From NCBI GenBank assembly GCA_944474755.1, contig OX104115.1, positions 54,874,648 to 54,938,647 of the forward strand: a stretch of 64,000 nucleotides of DNA, given 5' to 3'. Of the stretch, positions 10,932 through 25,340 are shown piece after piece. Position numbers and translations under genes: made by a program. The number at the start of each line of letters is the position of its first letter. The stretch's first letter is position 1. The notes under the pieces were generated by a model. The model was not told where the DNA came from. It searched no databases and saw only the letters and a list, made by a program, of their open reading frames with translations. The DNA comes from Limnoperna fortunei (lineage: Eukaryota > Mollusca > Bivalvia > Mytilida > Modiolidae).

Positions 10932-13900
10932 TTCCTCTGCATCTTTTCTAGTTGTTCTATTTCATATTGCCTACATTTCATTAAGCCCATATATCATTCC
11001 TGCTAGTCCAAACCAAACTTAAAATACTCAACAAATAAGCAGAGCTAAGTTAGTGATGAAAACCCCGCATAACATTGCGGTAGCAATAATAATAGGCCGA
11101 CCGCCGTTCGTTGCCACTCGAGAAAAGCCGAGCGATCACGAATCGGTTACGATAAAAAAAGAAAAAAATATGCAAGATAATGGGAATTTAACTGTTTTAA
11201 AAGGAAAGTCGCATTGATTTGTGTATGTTTATCATAAAATGTGTATCATAAAACTTAAACGGAGAAAAACGGAAAAAACAAGTGAGAAAAGGAGAACAAT
11301 TTTAATCTTTTCCTGCTTACTGACAAGGTTCACATCAACTATCTTACCGCGTAGAATGATGCATCTAGAGATGCTTAGCATAGTGCATGCTTCATATGCT
11401 GACTCTGACCTATATTTTGCGGTTGCCTGATTTGGCTATCTAAACATTGTGTACTTATAATGAAGTGATGTTAATAAAAACAATACATAATAACATTAAA
11501 AAACAGTACGTATTTTTGTCCACGAAAAATAAAGCTTAGAGACGGCTAGCTTTTTAGGAAAGTTAATACTTGTCAGAATTTAAACTTCAAGGAAATAATA
11601 ATAAATATGGGGAATACCACTCGATCACACTAAGTCATACTCTTTCCGCTGTACAGTTTGATTTTGATTGGACTTTAATTTTGACGACAAATGTATTCAT
11701 TCGCAATCGTCGGTGAGGATGATATTGCTGTCTTATTGGAAGATAACAACGCGAAATTCATGTAGTTTTACAGTATTTAGTATAATATAACACATACAGC
11801 TTGCAATTGAGGGTGGTATACCTGACTGAAAAATAACATCCTTGATTCCGTCTCTGGCGGTATTCTTCCTACGTGTAGTAACCTAGTATACCACCCTCAT
11901 CTTCATGCACTTGCCTCACCAAAATATTCTCAATGAAGTGTCACATTTTAAATTCTGTTGTTTGAATTGTTTTTCGGACATTTCGACGATAAGTCGGAGA
12001 ATCGAGATGACCAATTTTAACAACTACAGTCATTTTCCATTTTTCACTGAATAGCTCTATGAGATGCATGAAAAGGTGCATTGTCGTCTTTAAAGATGTT
12101 TCTAAATACTTTGTTATGCTCACAGTTCATCAAGTTTTATCAAAGTGCCGATGCCGTCGAATATAATGCATCTCTACAAAATAACTGCAAGTCGATGACC
12201 GCCCATCAAACTATCACAGTCTGGTCTCCAAATTTCATTAGCTGTTCTCGGTGCCCTGGGACAATACTGGATGGGTTCCAGTGCTCGACCCACAGAGCAG
12301 CGCAGCGCGTCACCGGGTGGCGGATAGTGCAGATCCTCTCGTTGGCGTTGTCAGGTCATAATACGGAAAGCCTGGCCTCTTCTTTTTTATTGGATTATTT
12401 TTCTTTTTCAGTGTAAGCAAAAACGATTTCATTATACAGCGTTCTGTTTCTTCATTCAATTTATCTTGTCTTTCGACATACCTATGATGTTTATAAGTTT
12501 GCCTCAATATTTCAAATTCACTGTATTTAAGAAATGGTCCTTGGCATTTATCATTAATTATGAACTATTTTAACAAAAACACCTATATAGATTAATATAT
12601 GCAATATTTGTACATGGTCCAAAAATATAAATTGTTTTGATATTATTTTTATGATGAAACAATACATTTCAGATAAAAAAAGAGCATTCGGTTGAAAATG
12701 TATAATCAAATATAAAAAATAAGTTAATTGAAGTTTGCTTGACGTCCAGCGAGCAACATTGTAGCTATATTCATTACAAGTCAACAAATAATTAATGTGA
12801 AAACAAAACCAGAGCAAAGTTAATATATTTGTTCTAGTTACCCTCATATGCTCGTAGTAATTACAGAGATATATCATGTTGGGAGAGGTATTTGTGAAAA
12901 ATACCCTCCTAGACTGATATATCTGTTCAAGACAAAGTGTTTTCCGTCTATACTTTACAGTTTTTTATCATAAGGTGCAGACGTCTTCAATAAATATGCA
13001 GAAGGTTCATTTAATCCTTTTGATTAGGTAATTTTGCACAGAAATATACAATTGTATATTTCAGTTGCATACTATGCATGTTTTACAATATGTTTCCACT
13101 GCAAGTTATTTTCTCGACCCACCTGTGATATGTCAAGACAAGACACCGTTACCAGGAACATCATTGGTGTCATTTCTGGATCTGTGATAAACTCCCGGAC
13201 ATAGGTTCAAATCGTCTCCGTTCCATATCACCTCTTCCAACCCCAATTTCAAGATCGTACTACTTGTTAATCTCTTATTAAAGACATCTTATGTATGGTA
13301 TTATTTGCGTTGTACATACATATATGACATATATTTTTGCTTTTTAAAATAAATATTTTCAAACTATCATGGACGCCACTTCTTTGTAACCGACGATTTG
13401 ATATGTTAATCACGCTACACTAAAACATTTACTGAAGCACAATTTCCGTACTCCAGCAACGTTTCTAGAAATCTAGAACAATACCTAACTGAGAACAATT
13501 TGACCAACTTTGGATTACAATAGCACCCTAACCCAATTTTAAATGAATATGGATAATCGACCTCGATATTTATAATTAGTAAAATCCGATATTTTTAAAC
13601 ACTTTCACAGGAACTATACTATTGGGTTCCAAATTGTCGACCTAAGAGCTGCCAAGCACGTTCCTCGTTGGCGGAGAGGGGAAGGCGTCTCGTTTAATAA
13701 TACGGAAAACCATAATGCGTAACGTGTTAGGAGAGTGCCACACTCCTGTGAAGATAAGGACAAATTTAGTTTATTTCAAAAAGAGTAGGCTTAATGTCAA
13801 AAGACTTAAATTGTCCGTCCCTATCCATTACTTCGGACTTTTTTCCAGTGCCATTCAGAATCGTTTTCGAATTGGTCTATTCCTTTTCCCTGAATCATTT

Positions 13901-14214
13901 TTTGGACATTCTGTTTGGACATTCTTGTCAGCGGAAATATTGTTCTCTGATCTATCAATCAATCAATCGAATGCATCACTGTTTATAATCTATTAGTAGC
14001 CTTTGTTATTTTCCTAACCAATAAGCGTGCTAATTACAAATTATTGTGTGAGTAAAATTTAATTAATTAATAAAATGTATTAATACGAATTTGTAAGTGT
14101 TCAAAGGTATGATTGTGAGGTGGAATATTTAAGTTATTGTTGCAAACATGTTTCTAAAAAATTACAATTTTAGTCTTATCTGTATTTCATCAAGGTACAT
14201 AAGTAAAACAGAGA

Positions 14215-14665
14215 TAGATCCATATTTTTGCAACCGCGAAACTTTTTCCTGGACTGAAACACTTTCTTTACTTCAGGGAAGCCACCATTAACGACTTTAG
14301 GCAGTAAATTTTCTGTAATTAATGGGTACAACGTAAAAATTAAAACTTTGCTTTGTATGTGAAGGAAATAATATTTAAATCCTAATTTTTAATTATTATT
14401 AATTATAATTAATTATTTTTTGTAAAATTGAGTTTTAATCAAATTGTTTACATTTCTAGCACATCTCTGTTGATAAAGGGACGTAACCCAATGACATAAG
14501 CCATGAGCTCTTCCTCTTGCAATTTCCGAATAATTTTCCTCTGGTTCCGATTTCGCGTTTTACTTTTGGATTTACTGCGCCACAGTCGTTAATGGTGGCT
14601 TCACTGAAGTAAAGAAAGTGTTTCAGTCCAAGAAAAAGTTTCGCGGTTGCCAAATTATGGATCTA
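14215..14665. mobile_element. MITE-like element with ~95-bp terminal inverted repeats (copy 2)
   Basis: The same element as at 3284-3734, carried along by the large duplication. It is not an independent insertion. Confidence 0.8.
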
Positions 14666-15074
14666 TTGAAGGAATCGATGTCATAATCTTAAAGAATAAA
14701 TGTCCGTGAGTACGTAGAACACCTACAATCATGTTGTCAGTGCAAATTCTCAAAGCAAACTCAACAACAAAGGTAGGGGGGTAGGAATTGTTTACTTTTG
14801 CGTTAGACTCCTTCGCTCACTTCGTTCGCGACAATACTTTTTTTTCGTTTTCTGGCCATATTTCGACCCAAATGATATGGGGTCAAATTCCTGTGGACAA
14901 ATTGAGTGTGTATTATAAAGGTGGATTTATGTATAGAAGCCGATAAGGGTCATTAAAAAATTTAATACATGAACATAATTTTGCGTGTTTTTGTCTAAAA
15001 CAACTTTCAGGTCACGATAAATCGCAACAGTACTAAAATTTCATAAAAATATGGAGATTTTTGTCCGCTGCAAG

Positions 15075-15441
15075 GTGGTCAAGAGGAATCCCATATCAAC
15101 CTGGTTCTTCTCTAAAAACAGATTAGTAAGTACAATTGTGTGGTAATATAAGTATAAATTTTAATTCAATAAATAAATAAATATCAATTTCAAACTAGTA
15201 GTTACCAGGTCGATATTGGATTCCCCTTGACTAATATGGGTTTTGATTTGCAATAGAATGGATATAACGGATCTTACATCTAGTTCGGCTTTATTGGGAT
15301 TTACTATATAATGGATCCTAGTTTGTCTGTCGTCCTCTTCGTATTGCAATATAATGGATCCATATATCTAGTTCAGATTTGTTCCCTACATATTTGCAAT
15401 AGGATAGATCCTTATATATCTAGTTTGGCTTTGTCTCCTTT
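15075..15441. repeat. Small foldback and ~50-bp tandem repeats (copy 2)
   Basis: Same structure as 4144-4510, present because of the large duplication. Confidence 0.6.
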
Positions 15442-15649
15442 TAGGACCAATTCATTATAAAGATCAGTTGAGGATAGCAAGGATAGCAAGGCCTCTTGAG
15501 TGTCTTGTAGTCAGCTCAGTAAACAATTCCCCCTTGAGTTATAATGGAATACAAATGTCTGACATTTAAAATTAGATAATATAATTATTGTTTCGACAGC
15601 AACCGGTATGTCCAGATGTAAGTATTTCGCTCTGGTGATACTCTTATTA

Positions 15650-15751
15650 ATCGTTATTTCGACTAGCTATGTCGTAATTAGGACGTTTCTGTTGTTATTA
15701 CGACATAACTACATCGTTATTACGACATATTAGATCGTTATTACGACCGAG
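15650..15751. repeat. Short tandem repeat, ~21-bp unit CGTTATTACGACAT (copy 2)
   Basis: Same array as 4719-4820 in the second duplicate. Confidence 0.75.
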
Positions 15752-17301
15752 TTTTTTTTTAAATGGCCATTGTTGACTTCCGTAATTACTTACTCTAGGC
15801 ATTAGTGATGTTTGGCTAGCTCAGAGTGCAATTTACAGTGTATCTTTTCTAGTAATTTAAAAAGGGGAGAGTTTTTAATGTAGCAAAGCAAGATGCTTCA
15901 TCTCTAGAAGGGTCTAGCACATACTGTATAAGTATTTAGTGGCAACAGTTTGTTTACAGCCTGCTTTGTATATGTAGTATAAATGCAAACTTAGATTATC
16001 GTCACATAATTTTGCTATTAATACATAAATAGAGACGAAAAGTAAAAGTGTTTGCTAATATTGTCAAAATGATATTGAGGATGATTTTTTATTTCATTTC
16101 TATTTGTCCTTTTTTAAAATTTACTTTGTCAATTGGTGAAACCGTATTATTGGAAAACCCCATCTGTATGTAAGCTTGTCCAGTTACTTAATGCCATCAG
16201 GGAATTGTGTAACCTCGGTAAATACATAAATTGAGAGATGGTATCTGGACGAGTCGACCATACTCCGTTTCGTCCATTGGTCAAGTCGGCCATACTACCA
16301 TTAAAACATGTTCATATTGTCAATAGTTTACAATATTTAAGTAAATATTTTTTAGCTTAAAACAAACAACGTCAAAAAGCAAACGACTTTAATTTCACTA
16401 TTTACAATTATGTATTTTAGTCAGTATACTATAAAGAACTTCTTGTTGTGTTTGTACAGGAACCATTAAATCAACTAAATCAGCAATATACATTAAATTG
16501 TCCACCTTTCGCATAAAACCATGGCCGAAACGTACTATGACCGAAATGGCTCTAGATGATGTGGTACTTTTGCCGAAACGTCTCGAAAGCTTGAGAGATA
16601 TATGTTATTTACAAATTATTCATGTTTTCCTTTGTAGTTGTGAACTTCGGTACGTTGCTTCATTTTGTTTTTTTTCAAACAGAACATATGTTTTGTAAAA
16701 ACAATGTTCTGAACAGACCTCAGACATATACAGAATGATGAAAAAATCGTGTAAAAGAGTAAAGGGTATACGCTTATATATTAAAGTAAATCAAAAGATA
16801 CAGAGACGTACTCACAGAACGAACTTCAAGTGTGATTTTACAAATAATTAAATAAACAGTAGACTCTTTTTGCAGTGCAAAGGATGGTCATATCATTCAG
16901 GTTTATGTAAAATATAAAAGATCAAAAAATCCAAGCATTTAAATAAATAACGCTTCCGTCTGTTGGCGAAAGATAACCGAAAAATTGTGTATCATTGAGG
17001 GCAGATCCAGGAATTTATAAAAAGAGACAGAGGTCGTAAAATCAGCTAGGTTCGTTAGAGTAAGAGTCAAAGCCCGATTAATTTTGTGTGTTGAAAAGTT
17101 GGTTTTAATTTATTTGACACCTTAGATTTGGAACCTCAATGCAACATGTCTACTTTAATAAAGACACACATTACAACAAGTATCTAGGCACAAATGTCTC
17201 AAATTCATTATTGTAAAAATTGAATATGAAATTTAATACTGAGCAGCAACAAATTAATGGATCACAGACTATCATGGCGTCTTTAAACTAGATGCTCCCA
17301 G

Positions 17302-18273
17302 GAGCCTGTACCGCTCACATGAACCTGAAAATAAACAACCCTTTTTTTCCAGCTTTTCTTTCCTATAAGGAATTATCCAACACTTCTGCAAAGGTCATTA
17401 ATTTTGACATTTTAAGGGAAATAACTCCTATAAGGAGGAGCTTTTGATGCTTAGTGGGAGGGGAGGATCACTTCAAATTTGCTGTACCTGTTATACTTTT
17501 TTAACTATCAGCCGAAAACTCTTGACCCCACCTTTTCTATTTTAAACCAACGTAGCTATGTAGGTAGTCAGCTGTCATGATTTGCACAATTTTGGTAGAG
17601 GACATCCTAAAGATTTTTTAAAATCAATTAAAATTGATTAAAAAATGTTCAAGGAGAATTATTCCTAAACGGTTCATCAGACAATCTTGACCCTAAGTCA
17701 TTTTAGTAGCCCTCATAGAGCAGAACTATAAAGCAATGCTAACTTTTTCTCTAGTTCTAATAATTTTCAAGATTTTGAGGCAAAAATCATCAATTTCGAC
17801 AATTAAAGGGCAATAACTCCTACAAGGAGTCATCATACAACTTCGACTTAATGGAGTGTTTGGTAGGGCTTTTGATGCCGATGAAGGCATGTTTGTTCGG
17901 TTTTCCTGTATCTGTTATACTTTTTGAACTATAAGCCAAAAACTGTATTGTGACCTCCCCCCCCCCCCGGTTCTATTTTAAGCCATGGCGGCCATGTTGG
18001 TTAATCTGCGGCAATGGTTTGTGCAAACTTGGTTGAGGACATTTGACAAATGATGTGTACAAAGATTCAAAGCAGTACTTTCAGTGGTTTCAGAGGAGAA
18101 GATTTTTAAACAATCAATTAAAACCGAATAAAAAAAACAGTTCAAGAAGAATAAGTCTTAAACGGTTAATCAGACAATCTTGACTCAAAAGCTTTTTTGT
18201 AGCTCTGATAGACGGACGGACGACGACGACGACGGACGCCAGGTGATGGCAATAGCTCACCTGACCCAAAGGG
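17302..18273. mobile_element. Repeat element with AGCTCACCTGACCC end (copy 2)
   Basis: Same element as 6371-7342, part of the large duplication. Confidence 0.6.
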
Positions 18274-18378
18274 GGCTTGTTCTCTAAACGCCCCCTCCCT
18301 ACTGGATCAGCCCTGATAAAAAAACAATTATGCCCCTAAATCTGTGTAAAGTGCATTTTTGGAACTTATTATTGAATA

Positions 18379-18542
18379 ATGCTTAATGCCGCTCTCAACA
18401 ATTTTTCAGTTTATCGTGGAGTCGAGGAGGCCAGAGAAAACCCCAAACCTCGAGCTCATCCTGCCTGCAATGAGACTCGAACGAACCCGCAACCTTGGTG
18501 TTGACAGGCACGTGATTAATAGTAGATGACTGACTACCCTAT
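18379..18542 (-). mobile_element. tRNA-derived SINE, truncated, minus strand (copy 2)
   Basis: Same SINE fragment as 7448-7611, carried by the large duplication. Confidence 0.8.
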
Positions 18543-19740
18543 ATTTTTTAGACATAAGTTACTAGTTAAGAAACAACACTCATGACCATTGCTTAATACA
18601 TATTCTTATGTACGCAGGGAGATACAAAAAACTAGAAAAACTGGCTGCAATGCTTACCAATTGATGCCCTCCGTTTCCGTATGGCCAAGTCCATGTTTCA
18701 AATAAAGGAAACCGTAAGATCATACCGATCAACATGTAAACTATCAGTTCTACTGGTTAAAAGATTTCGTGAAAGTTTAATTAAATTTAACGCAGTGGTA
18801 AACAAAAACAATTACTGTAATTCTGATTAATACTATAATGTTAAATCACGTGTGTTAAATATTAATTCATCAAGACTTAGGAAAACGTAAAAGGAAGCAT
18901 GTATTTCAGTGGCGGATTCGGATGGGGTGGAGAGGACGTTCGACCCACCCCCCCCCCCCCTCCAAAAACGGGAAACGAAAGTGAAAGTGGGCGAAAAAAC
19001 GAGAAAAAAACAGAGGAGAAAAGAAAGAGCGAGTAAGAGTGTCTTAAAAATGTTAAAATTTGTAGTCCTCAACACCCTCTAAATTGCATAAATCTCACCA
19101 GCCTCTGGGGGCTTACTCCGTAAATGCGCTGCGGTCCACAGAACCCTTGCATGAATTTCGCCCCCCCCCCCCCATATCTAGACCGATTTTCTGAATCCGC
19201 ACCTGTATTTCACTTATAAAACATACAAAAAGCATTTGATAATGTATGTTTCGAACGTGATAATTATTGTTTAAAATGCACTAACTTGTACATGTAACTA
19301 TTTTATTTGTTTATTTGTTTATTCCTATCGTGTGAACCTGTTTATAATTGTTGACATCGCCTTGACACTATGATCTATTTTTATCTTATGTACGTAGGTA
19401 AACATTGGAAATTTATTGGGTTTCTTGACAGGATATCTAAACAATAAAACTGCAATTGGTTAAGGGTAACAATAGAATTAAAAATTACAAATTTCAAATG
19501 TTAAAAATATAATAAAGATGGTTATTTAATTTTTAAATAGAGAAATAACGTTCATTTTTAATATTAGGACTTAGTTTAGTTTTCTGTTACCACACTACAT
19601 TCATACAAATCTCATTAAAACATTTACATGGAGCAGAAAATCGAGAAGAAATAGTAGCGTTAATATCTGAATTTTGAAATCTGCAGTCCCCTTTTGTACT
19701 TTCGTTTTAATTGAGGAAATATTATTTTAATCTATATAAA

Positions 19741-20247
19741 ATGGCTATGTTGACGTGTAAAATATGCAAATTGGAATCGGGTTGATCTAATAATTGTTTG
19801 TAATAACTGTGGACTATCGAGCTGTGACATATGCCATATACAGCATAAACAGTCGTGTCAAACACTAAAGATAAACAAGTATCACATGTGTAAACTGCAT
19901 GACTGCCAAGTGTATGGATATTGTTGCGAGTGTATTCAAATAATTTGTGAACAGTGTTCGGACAATAATCATAAAGACCATAATATAGTAAGCCTAAGGG
20001 ACGCATGGAAGAATATTAGAACAAATTTACATGGAGAAATCAACGAAATGGAAGCTAAGACAAATCATTTCAGCAAAGAATGTTGGAAAACACTGAAATC
20101 AGAGTCGTTCGAGCTAATATGTTTGTCTCAATATTCTAATATTATGTGTCAACAATTCGAAACTGAAAAGCAGCGTATGAAGGATCGAATTTTGCCACCC
20201 ACTATAGACGTACCAAATATAAGAAACCAGTTTCAGGCGTTGATCTT
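19741..20247 (+). pseudogene. First exon of gene A, tandem B-box, frameshifted (copy 2)
   Basis: Sequence as for 8807-9313, with the same frameshift near 19780-19784 and donor GTAAGT at 20248. This copy is contiguous with the downstream gene A exons. The phase fits: it ends two bases into a codon, and the first downstream exon (30533) supplies one base and then continues an open coiled-coil frame. Zinc-ligand spacing of the second B-box is fully conserved, so the lesion in the first module may be recent. B-boxes bind two zinc ions and, in TRIM proteins, support oligomerisation and ligand recognition. No RING finger is seen upstream. Confidence 0.8.
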
Positions 20248-20579
20248 GTAAGTATATTAAACTGATATATATATATACATATATACTGTTCAAAAAGGAA
20301 TTGAACTCTAATATAACTGAACTTAAAACTTCTATACATAGCACTAACCACCCCCCACCTTGGGACACGCTGTGACTAGCCTTGCTCAAATATTCCAACA
20401 AAATGTTATCAAAATTACCAAGGTGACAAATTCATTACACCAGACGCGCGTTTCGTCTATTCAAGACTCATCAGTGGCGTTTAACTCTAAATGAAAAATT
20501 GTATTCTTCATAAGGAGATGGAATAATATAAGTCAACTGGGATCTTGTAAATACACTATACCGGTAGTTCAAAATATTA

Positions 20580-21391
20580 TATAAATGGTCTAAAGAAAGC
20601 TACTAATCAGTACACTTATTTAGTATCGGATCGACAAACATGACGATACAGCATAAACTAAAAAATAATAAACAAATCTAGCAGATTATGCAACTATACA
20701 AATGACGGTGTTTTTGTCAAAATTTTAGACACAAAACTGACGAACGAATGGCCTTAGTCATTGAGTGCCAATATAAATAAATAACGTAAACAATAAAAAA
20801 AATGTTGATATTGAATTTTCTCACTCAAACTGAACTTAAAACTTCTATACATAGCACCAACCAGGGGGTCGGTGGCCGAGTGGTTAAGGTAGTTCGTCTA
20901 CTATTGATCACGTGGTCTGTCAACACTGAGATTGCAGGTTCGATTCTCACTGCAGGCAGGATGTACTCGACTCCAATCTTAATTGACAAGGATTGCCAGT
21001 TTTCCTTCCGCAGGTCGGGGGTTTTCTCCGGGTACTCCGGGTTCCTCCAATAAAAACTGGACGCCATGATATAGCTGAAAAATTGCTGAAAGTGGCGTTA
21101 AACACCATCAAACAAACAAACAAAACATAGCACCAACCATCCCCCACCTGGGACGCACTGTTTATTACGCCAGACGCGCGTTTCGTCTATTCAAGACTCA
21201 TCAGTGGCGTTTAACTCTAAATGCTTAAAAAATTCTTTATTAGGAGATGGAAAATTGTATTCTTCATTAGGAGATGGAATAATATAAGTCCACTGGAATA
21301 CCTGTATTGTGTATTGTTTATGTTGTATCGTCATGTTTGTCGATCCGATAATAAATAAGTGTACTTGTTAGTAGCTTTCTTTAGACCATAT
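20580..21391. repeat. ~80-bp inverted repeat enclosing a SINE (copy 2)
   Basis: Same structure as 9646-10457 in the second duplicate. Confidence 0.7.
20864..21124 (+). mobile_element. Full-length tRNA-derived SINE, V-SINE type (copy 2)
   Basis: Same SINE as 9930-10190, with the same 15-bp target duplication at 20849-20863 and 21125-21139. It shares its insertion site with copy 1, so it predates the duplication (or both are the same locus). Confidence 0.88.
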
Positions 21392-21460
21392 ATATACGTT
21401 ATATTCGGCTACAAATTAAGCCCAACACTGTTAGAATTAGATTTTTAACACTGTCAAATT

Positions 21461-21566
21461 TGTTCTTACCCTCAGCGGGATTCGAACTCGCACGGTTGTG
21501 ACACTGTGGCACCAATTCGCCTGCACTAAGTCCAGCGGTCTAGACCCCTCGGCCAAATCCGCTATA
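21461..21566 (-). mobile_element. tRNA-like sequence (Leu/Ser type), SINE head or pseudogene
   Basis: On the minus strand it reads GCGGATTTGGCCGAGGGG (A box TGGCCGAGGGG), then a long variable region, then GAGTTCGAATCCCGC (B box). The acceptor stem ends do not pair well and the T stem has a mismatch, so it is not a convincing working tRNA. It is flanked by inverted GGTCTAAAGAAA arms. The gap after the first duplicate begins exactly where this repeat would start. Confidence 0.7.
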
Positions 21567-24500
21567 TTTATATAAATGGTCTAAAGAAACCTATTAATCC
21601 ATTCGGTCATTTATGCATTCTCTACAAATAAAACATGAACTATACGTAATAGAAAGCACTAAAAAGGTCCAAATTCGTTCAAAATATTGAAGTATCATCA
21701 TTGGACAACATCACATGTTTCTCAAAATAAAATAAAATTATTTTGAAGGGTTCTTAGTATGTTTGAATTTACAAGCCGCAACCCTCCTCAAAATTGCACG
21801 CTTTTTTCAACGTGTTTTTGTACAATAATGTGTTGCTGTGCAGTAATATGCGAGTTATCTTTCTCTTTTTCCGTTGTTATTTGTCTGTGTTTAACATGGA
21901 TCGCTTCTGCGATAATATTCTTTTTAACAGTTTTTCTCAGATAAAGATTCAAAAGCCGAAAACAAAAGATAGTGTAATCCGTGAAAATCTACATGTTTTA
22001 ACAAACTATAACATGTACAACCAACATGGATCTTTGATCGGTATAATTTTTAATTTTACGTTAGTTTATTGTCAGTAGTAGTCCTGTTGAAGCTAACTAC
22101 ATTATAATTTTTGACAAAATGATGTCACTCTAATTAAGATATAACATACGAAAATATTTATAACCCAGAAAATTACATACTGCCGAAAATTGGTTATAAG
22201 GCCCATAAGGCGGCTAAAAACTAAATTATGATAAAAAAAATTTGTTTTTGGTGTGAAACGCTGCATGTAAATGTGTAGAGCAATTTCCCTGCTAAAACGC
22301 TGTAGCAATTTTTACTTAACAGACCTCACAAACTTGTTTTAGTAGCCCACCCTAGTTTTTCTATTGCAAAATGTGTATTTTTTTACACAGATTATACTTT
22401 TAATAAGGTGTGAGGCCACCATTGTTTTAAGACTCTTTGGCTATATTAAATCTGAAGATTTTGACTTTTCCTAGACAATTTATCTTTATTTCAAATGAAT
22501 TGGCACGTCTGTCCTAATACAATTTGCACCGGGTCAGCATTCTGTCAAAATTTCGCCGTATGTTTCATTGCATATAACAACGAGCTGTCAACCGAAAGTT
22601 CCCATGGTCTAAAAATCTTCTTTCACTTTTAGTTTCAGCTCTCAACATTTTTATGTTCAATTAAAACCAATAAAACTTTATCCTCAAGTTTCCTAAAATA
22701 TTCAGCTTTCACAAAAAATGCAAAATGTATTCTGGTAGCATGTACGGTTCGAATTCTATATTAGGCAACAGTGAACTGATTGAATAATGTTTTGAATAGT
22801 ACTACTTTTTCACAACAACTCCTGCCCTGGTTCCGGTATTTGGTAGTCCTACACCATAAGTCGTTATAACTGAACGATCTGTGCATATAACTTGTCATTC
22901 TGTGACGAAGACACATTTTAAAAATAAAAAATGGATGAATATATAAAGTGTCATGGAAAAAAATCAAGGCTTCCTAAAGGTTATAATAAACAAATTATTG
23001 GGGTACCTGCGATTGAAATTTTATCTATGAAAATCCTCTCAATTTCAACCCCCGAGTTGCTTGTGTAAGTTGTTAGCAGATATAAAAGTACATGTCGGAC
23101 GGCAAAGATGACCGAAAATTTGGGGTGAAAAATCCACACTGAATGAAACTAACAAAATGTCTAACCTCCCTATTTTTTTAAAGAAAAAAACTCAATTTTC
23201 CAGGCTCTTATAAATGTTCACCCAAATATTGAAGATTTTCAATCAATAATGTTTATATTTTTAAATTTTGCAGTTTTTAGATACCATCATCCAATATCAG
23301 ATGCATCCATGTATTTTCTTCTAAATGCTATCTAAAATTTTCCAGGTGTATAATGTAAAAAAAATCACGGTGTAATTTCAACAAATAATTGGTTTATTGT
23401 AACCAATATTTCCGACCTAGTAGATAACGAGTTTTTTTTTATCTATTTACCTCACTGAAACATATTTGACGACAATTGTTGATTGTATTTGATCAAAGAT
23501 GTATTGACGCTACCCAATATGTGTAGAAATATTACGACTAACAGTATGTTAGGCTTTTCGCCAAATACACGCGATGTCCCTGTTTATTTTCGAATTGTGA
23601 CCTTTGGAATAAAGACACTAACCAATAACAACGAAAGATTATTGAAGACAAACTTGCATTCTGATTGGACAAAGTGAGTTAAATATTTTGCTTTCGAACA
23701 ATTTACTATGTTTTACTGTGAAAAGAATTTGTCGATTATTATTCCATCAGATTGGCGTTTTAAACAATTGGTGGTCGTAATTAAACTTAGAAAAATGATT
23801 TTTATGTCAAAGAATGCCATTTAAAACGTGTATACACTAATTACATGATAAAATACGGGAAAGGGGGGGGGGTAACTTAGTTTATATAGGGTAATACGGA
23901 TGTGCGGCCCGATGTGTACCTTTCCAAAATAAATGAAAAAGTACCTCTTTTCATTGGAAAATACATCATTGGGTAGATTGAATGCCCCTAATTGTGATCA
24001 AGAAATTAAGTGTTACATTAACATCACTTGATTAAACGAAATGCCAGTTATGTTGTTAAATAAACCAACGAAACGTGTGTCATGAAGTGATAATGCCCAC
24101 AGATGTTAGAATAAGGTACAATTCTCTGTCAATTCATTGTGCCTCTAAGAGAGTAAATCAACAATGGGAGAAGAATTTCTAAAAGATAAGAAAACAAATA
24201 AATTTTTTGTCCTAAGATGTAGCTTAACTTTTATGTATAGCTTATTTTTTGTTTTTTTAAACATTTTGGTAGTGAATCGACTGTTTTGTCAATGTGGAAC
24301 GTAAAGGTAATAAAAATATATAAATAGGTTTGGTATATTGGTAAATTCAAGATATGATTAGGTCCCATTTTATAACATATATGAATTGGGTTGGTTTTCG
24401 AATCTCCGTTTGCAGACCTGTAGCTTAAAGTACCCCCACCCCCCGTGTGATAAAACAAAACGTCGTTTAATTATCGCGCATTTCGTCTTGTCGTCGTTTC

Positions 24501-25238
24501 TTTGTTCATTCGTATACTTGCTTTGTTCACGTGGCTTTGTTGACCAACTTATATGTAAACAACCCCACACGGCGGCGATGTAGTTACGTCATATTTTCTT
24601 GATTTGACGCCTGACACCCATTCTCTACATAATAGAAATGATCCTACACAAACGTATTTAGATCATCGTACGACGCCATAATGGCTGGACGAGACACAGT
24701 GCTTCGATAACACATTTTGTAACCCTACACGCACAGCCCATAGAATTAGAAAAAAATTTACTTGTGGTGACGTTACAATTATTATTGCCATACAATTCAT
24801 ATTCATATATAATTTACGTTGCAGAATTAAACTGTCTGAAAATATCGTATGAAGACCACAGTGGGTCCATCGAGGGTAAAAACATAATTTTTATCAAGAC
24901 TTTTACTGAAAGTGGAAGATACGTAGCATGCGCGGAATCACCGTACGAGCGATAACCGATTCTGAGCTGTATTGATGTCATGGATAATGCAGCCAGTCGG
25001 ACAAATTAGCGATTATGTCAAAGTCGGAGCGCTACAGAGTCTCGGAATGTTTTTATATCTCAATTTAACATTATGTTTTTAAAATAAAAGATCGACCCAT
25101 GATCGTTGGAAAAACACAAATAAATTTATATCAATATCCATTGAAAATGATTGATTAAAATAATGCAAAAACAGGCGTTTTGTCCTGTGCAGTAAATATT
25201 CAAATACTCTGTCAATGTGCGCCAGTTATCGTTAACGT

Positions 25239-25281
25239 CATGCACGCTTTTATTATAGTCATTATAATAAAAGCGTACATG
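25239..25281. repeat. 13-bp perfect hairpin
   Basis: CGCTTTTATTATA (25245-25257) and TATAATAAAAGCG (25263-25275) are exact inverted copies five bases apart. The outer CATG bases also pair. Confidence 0.7.
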
Positions 25282-25340
25282 CAATATTTTATAACAATCT
25301 TACAAAGCTTCGAGTTTAATGGATACAAGCTTATTATAGT

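Larger units (their letters stand above)
10932..21450. repeat. Copy 2 of the ~10.5-kb duplicated segment
   Basis: Near-identical to 1-10516. This copy continues without a gap into 21451 and on into gene A, so it is the better-supported location. All repeats described for copy 1 are present here at +10931, or +10934 beyond the poly-C difference at 19161-19173. Confidence 0.97.
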
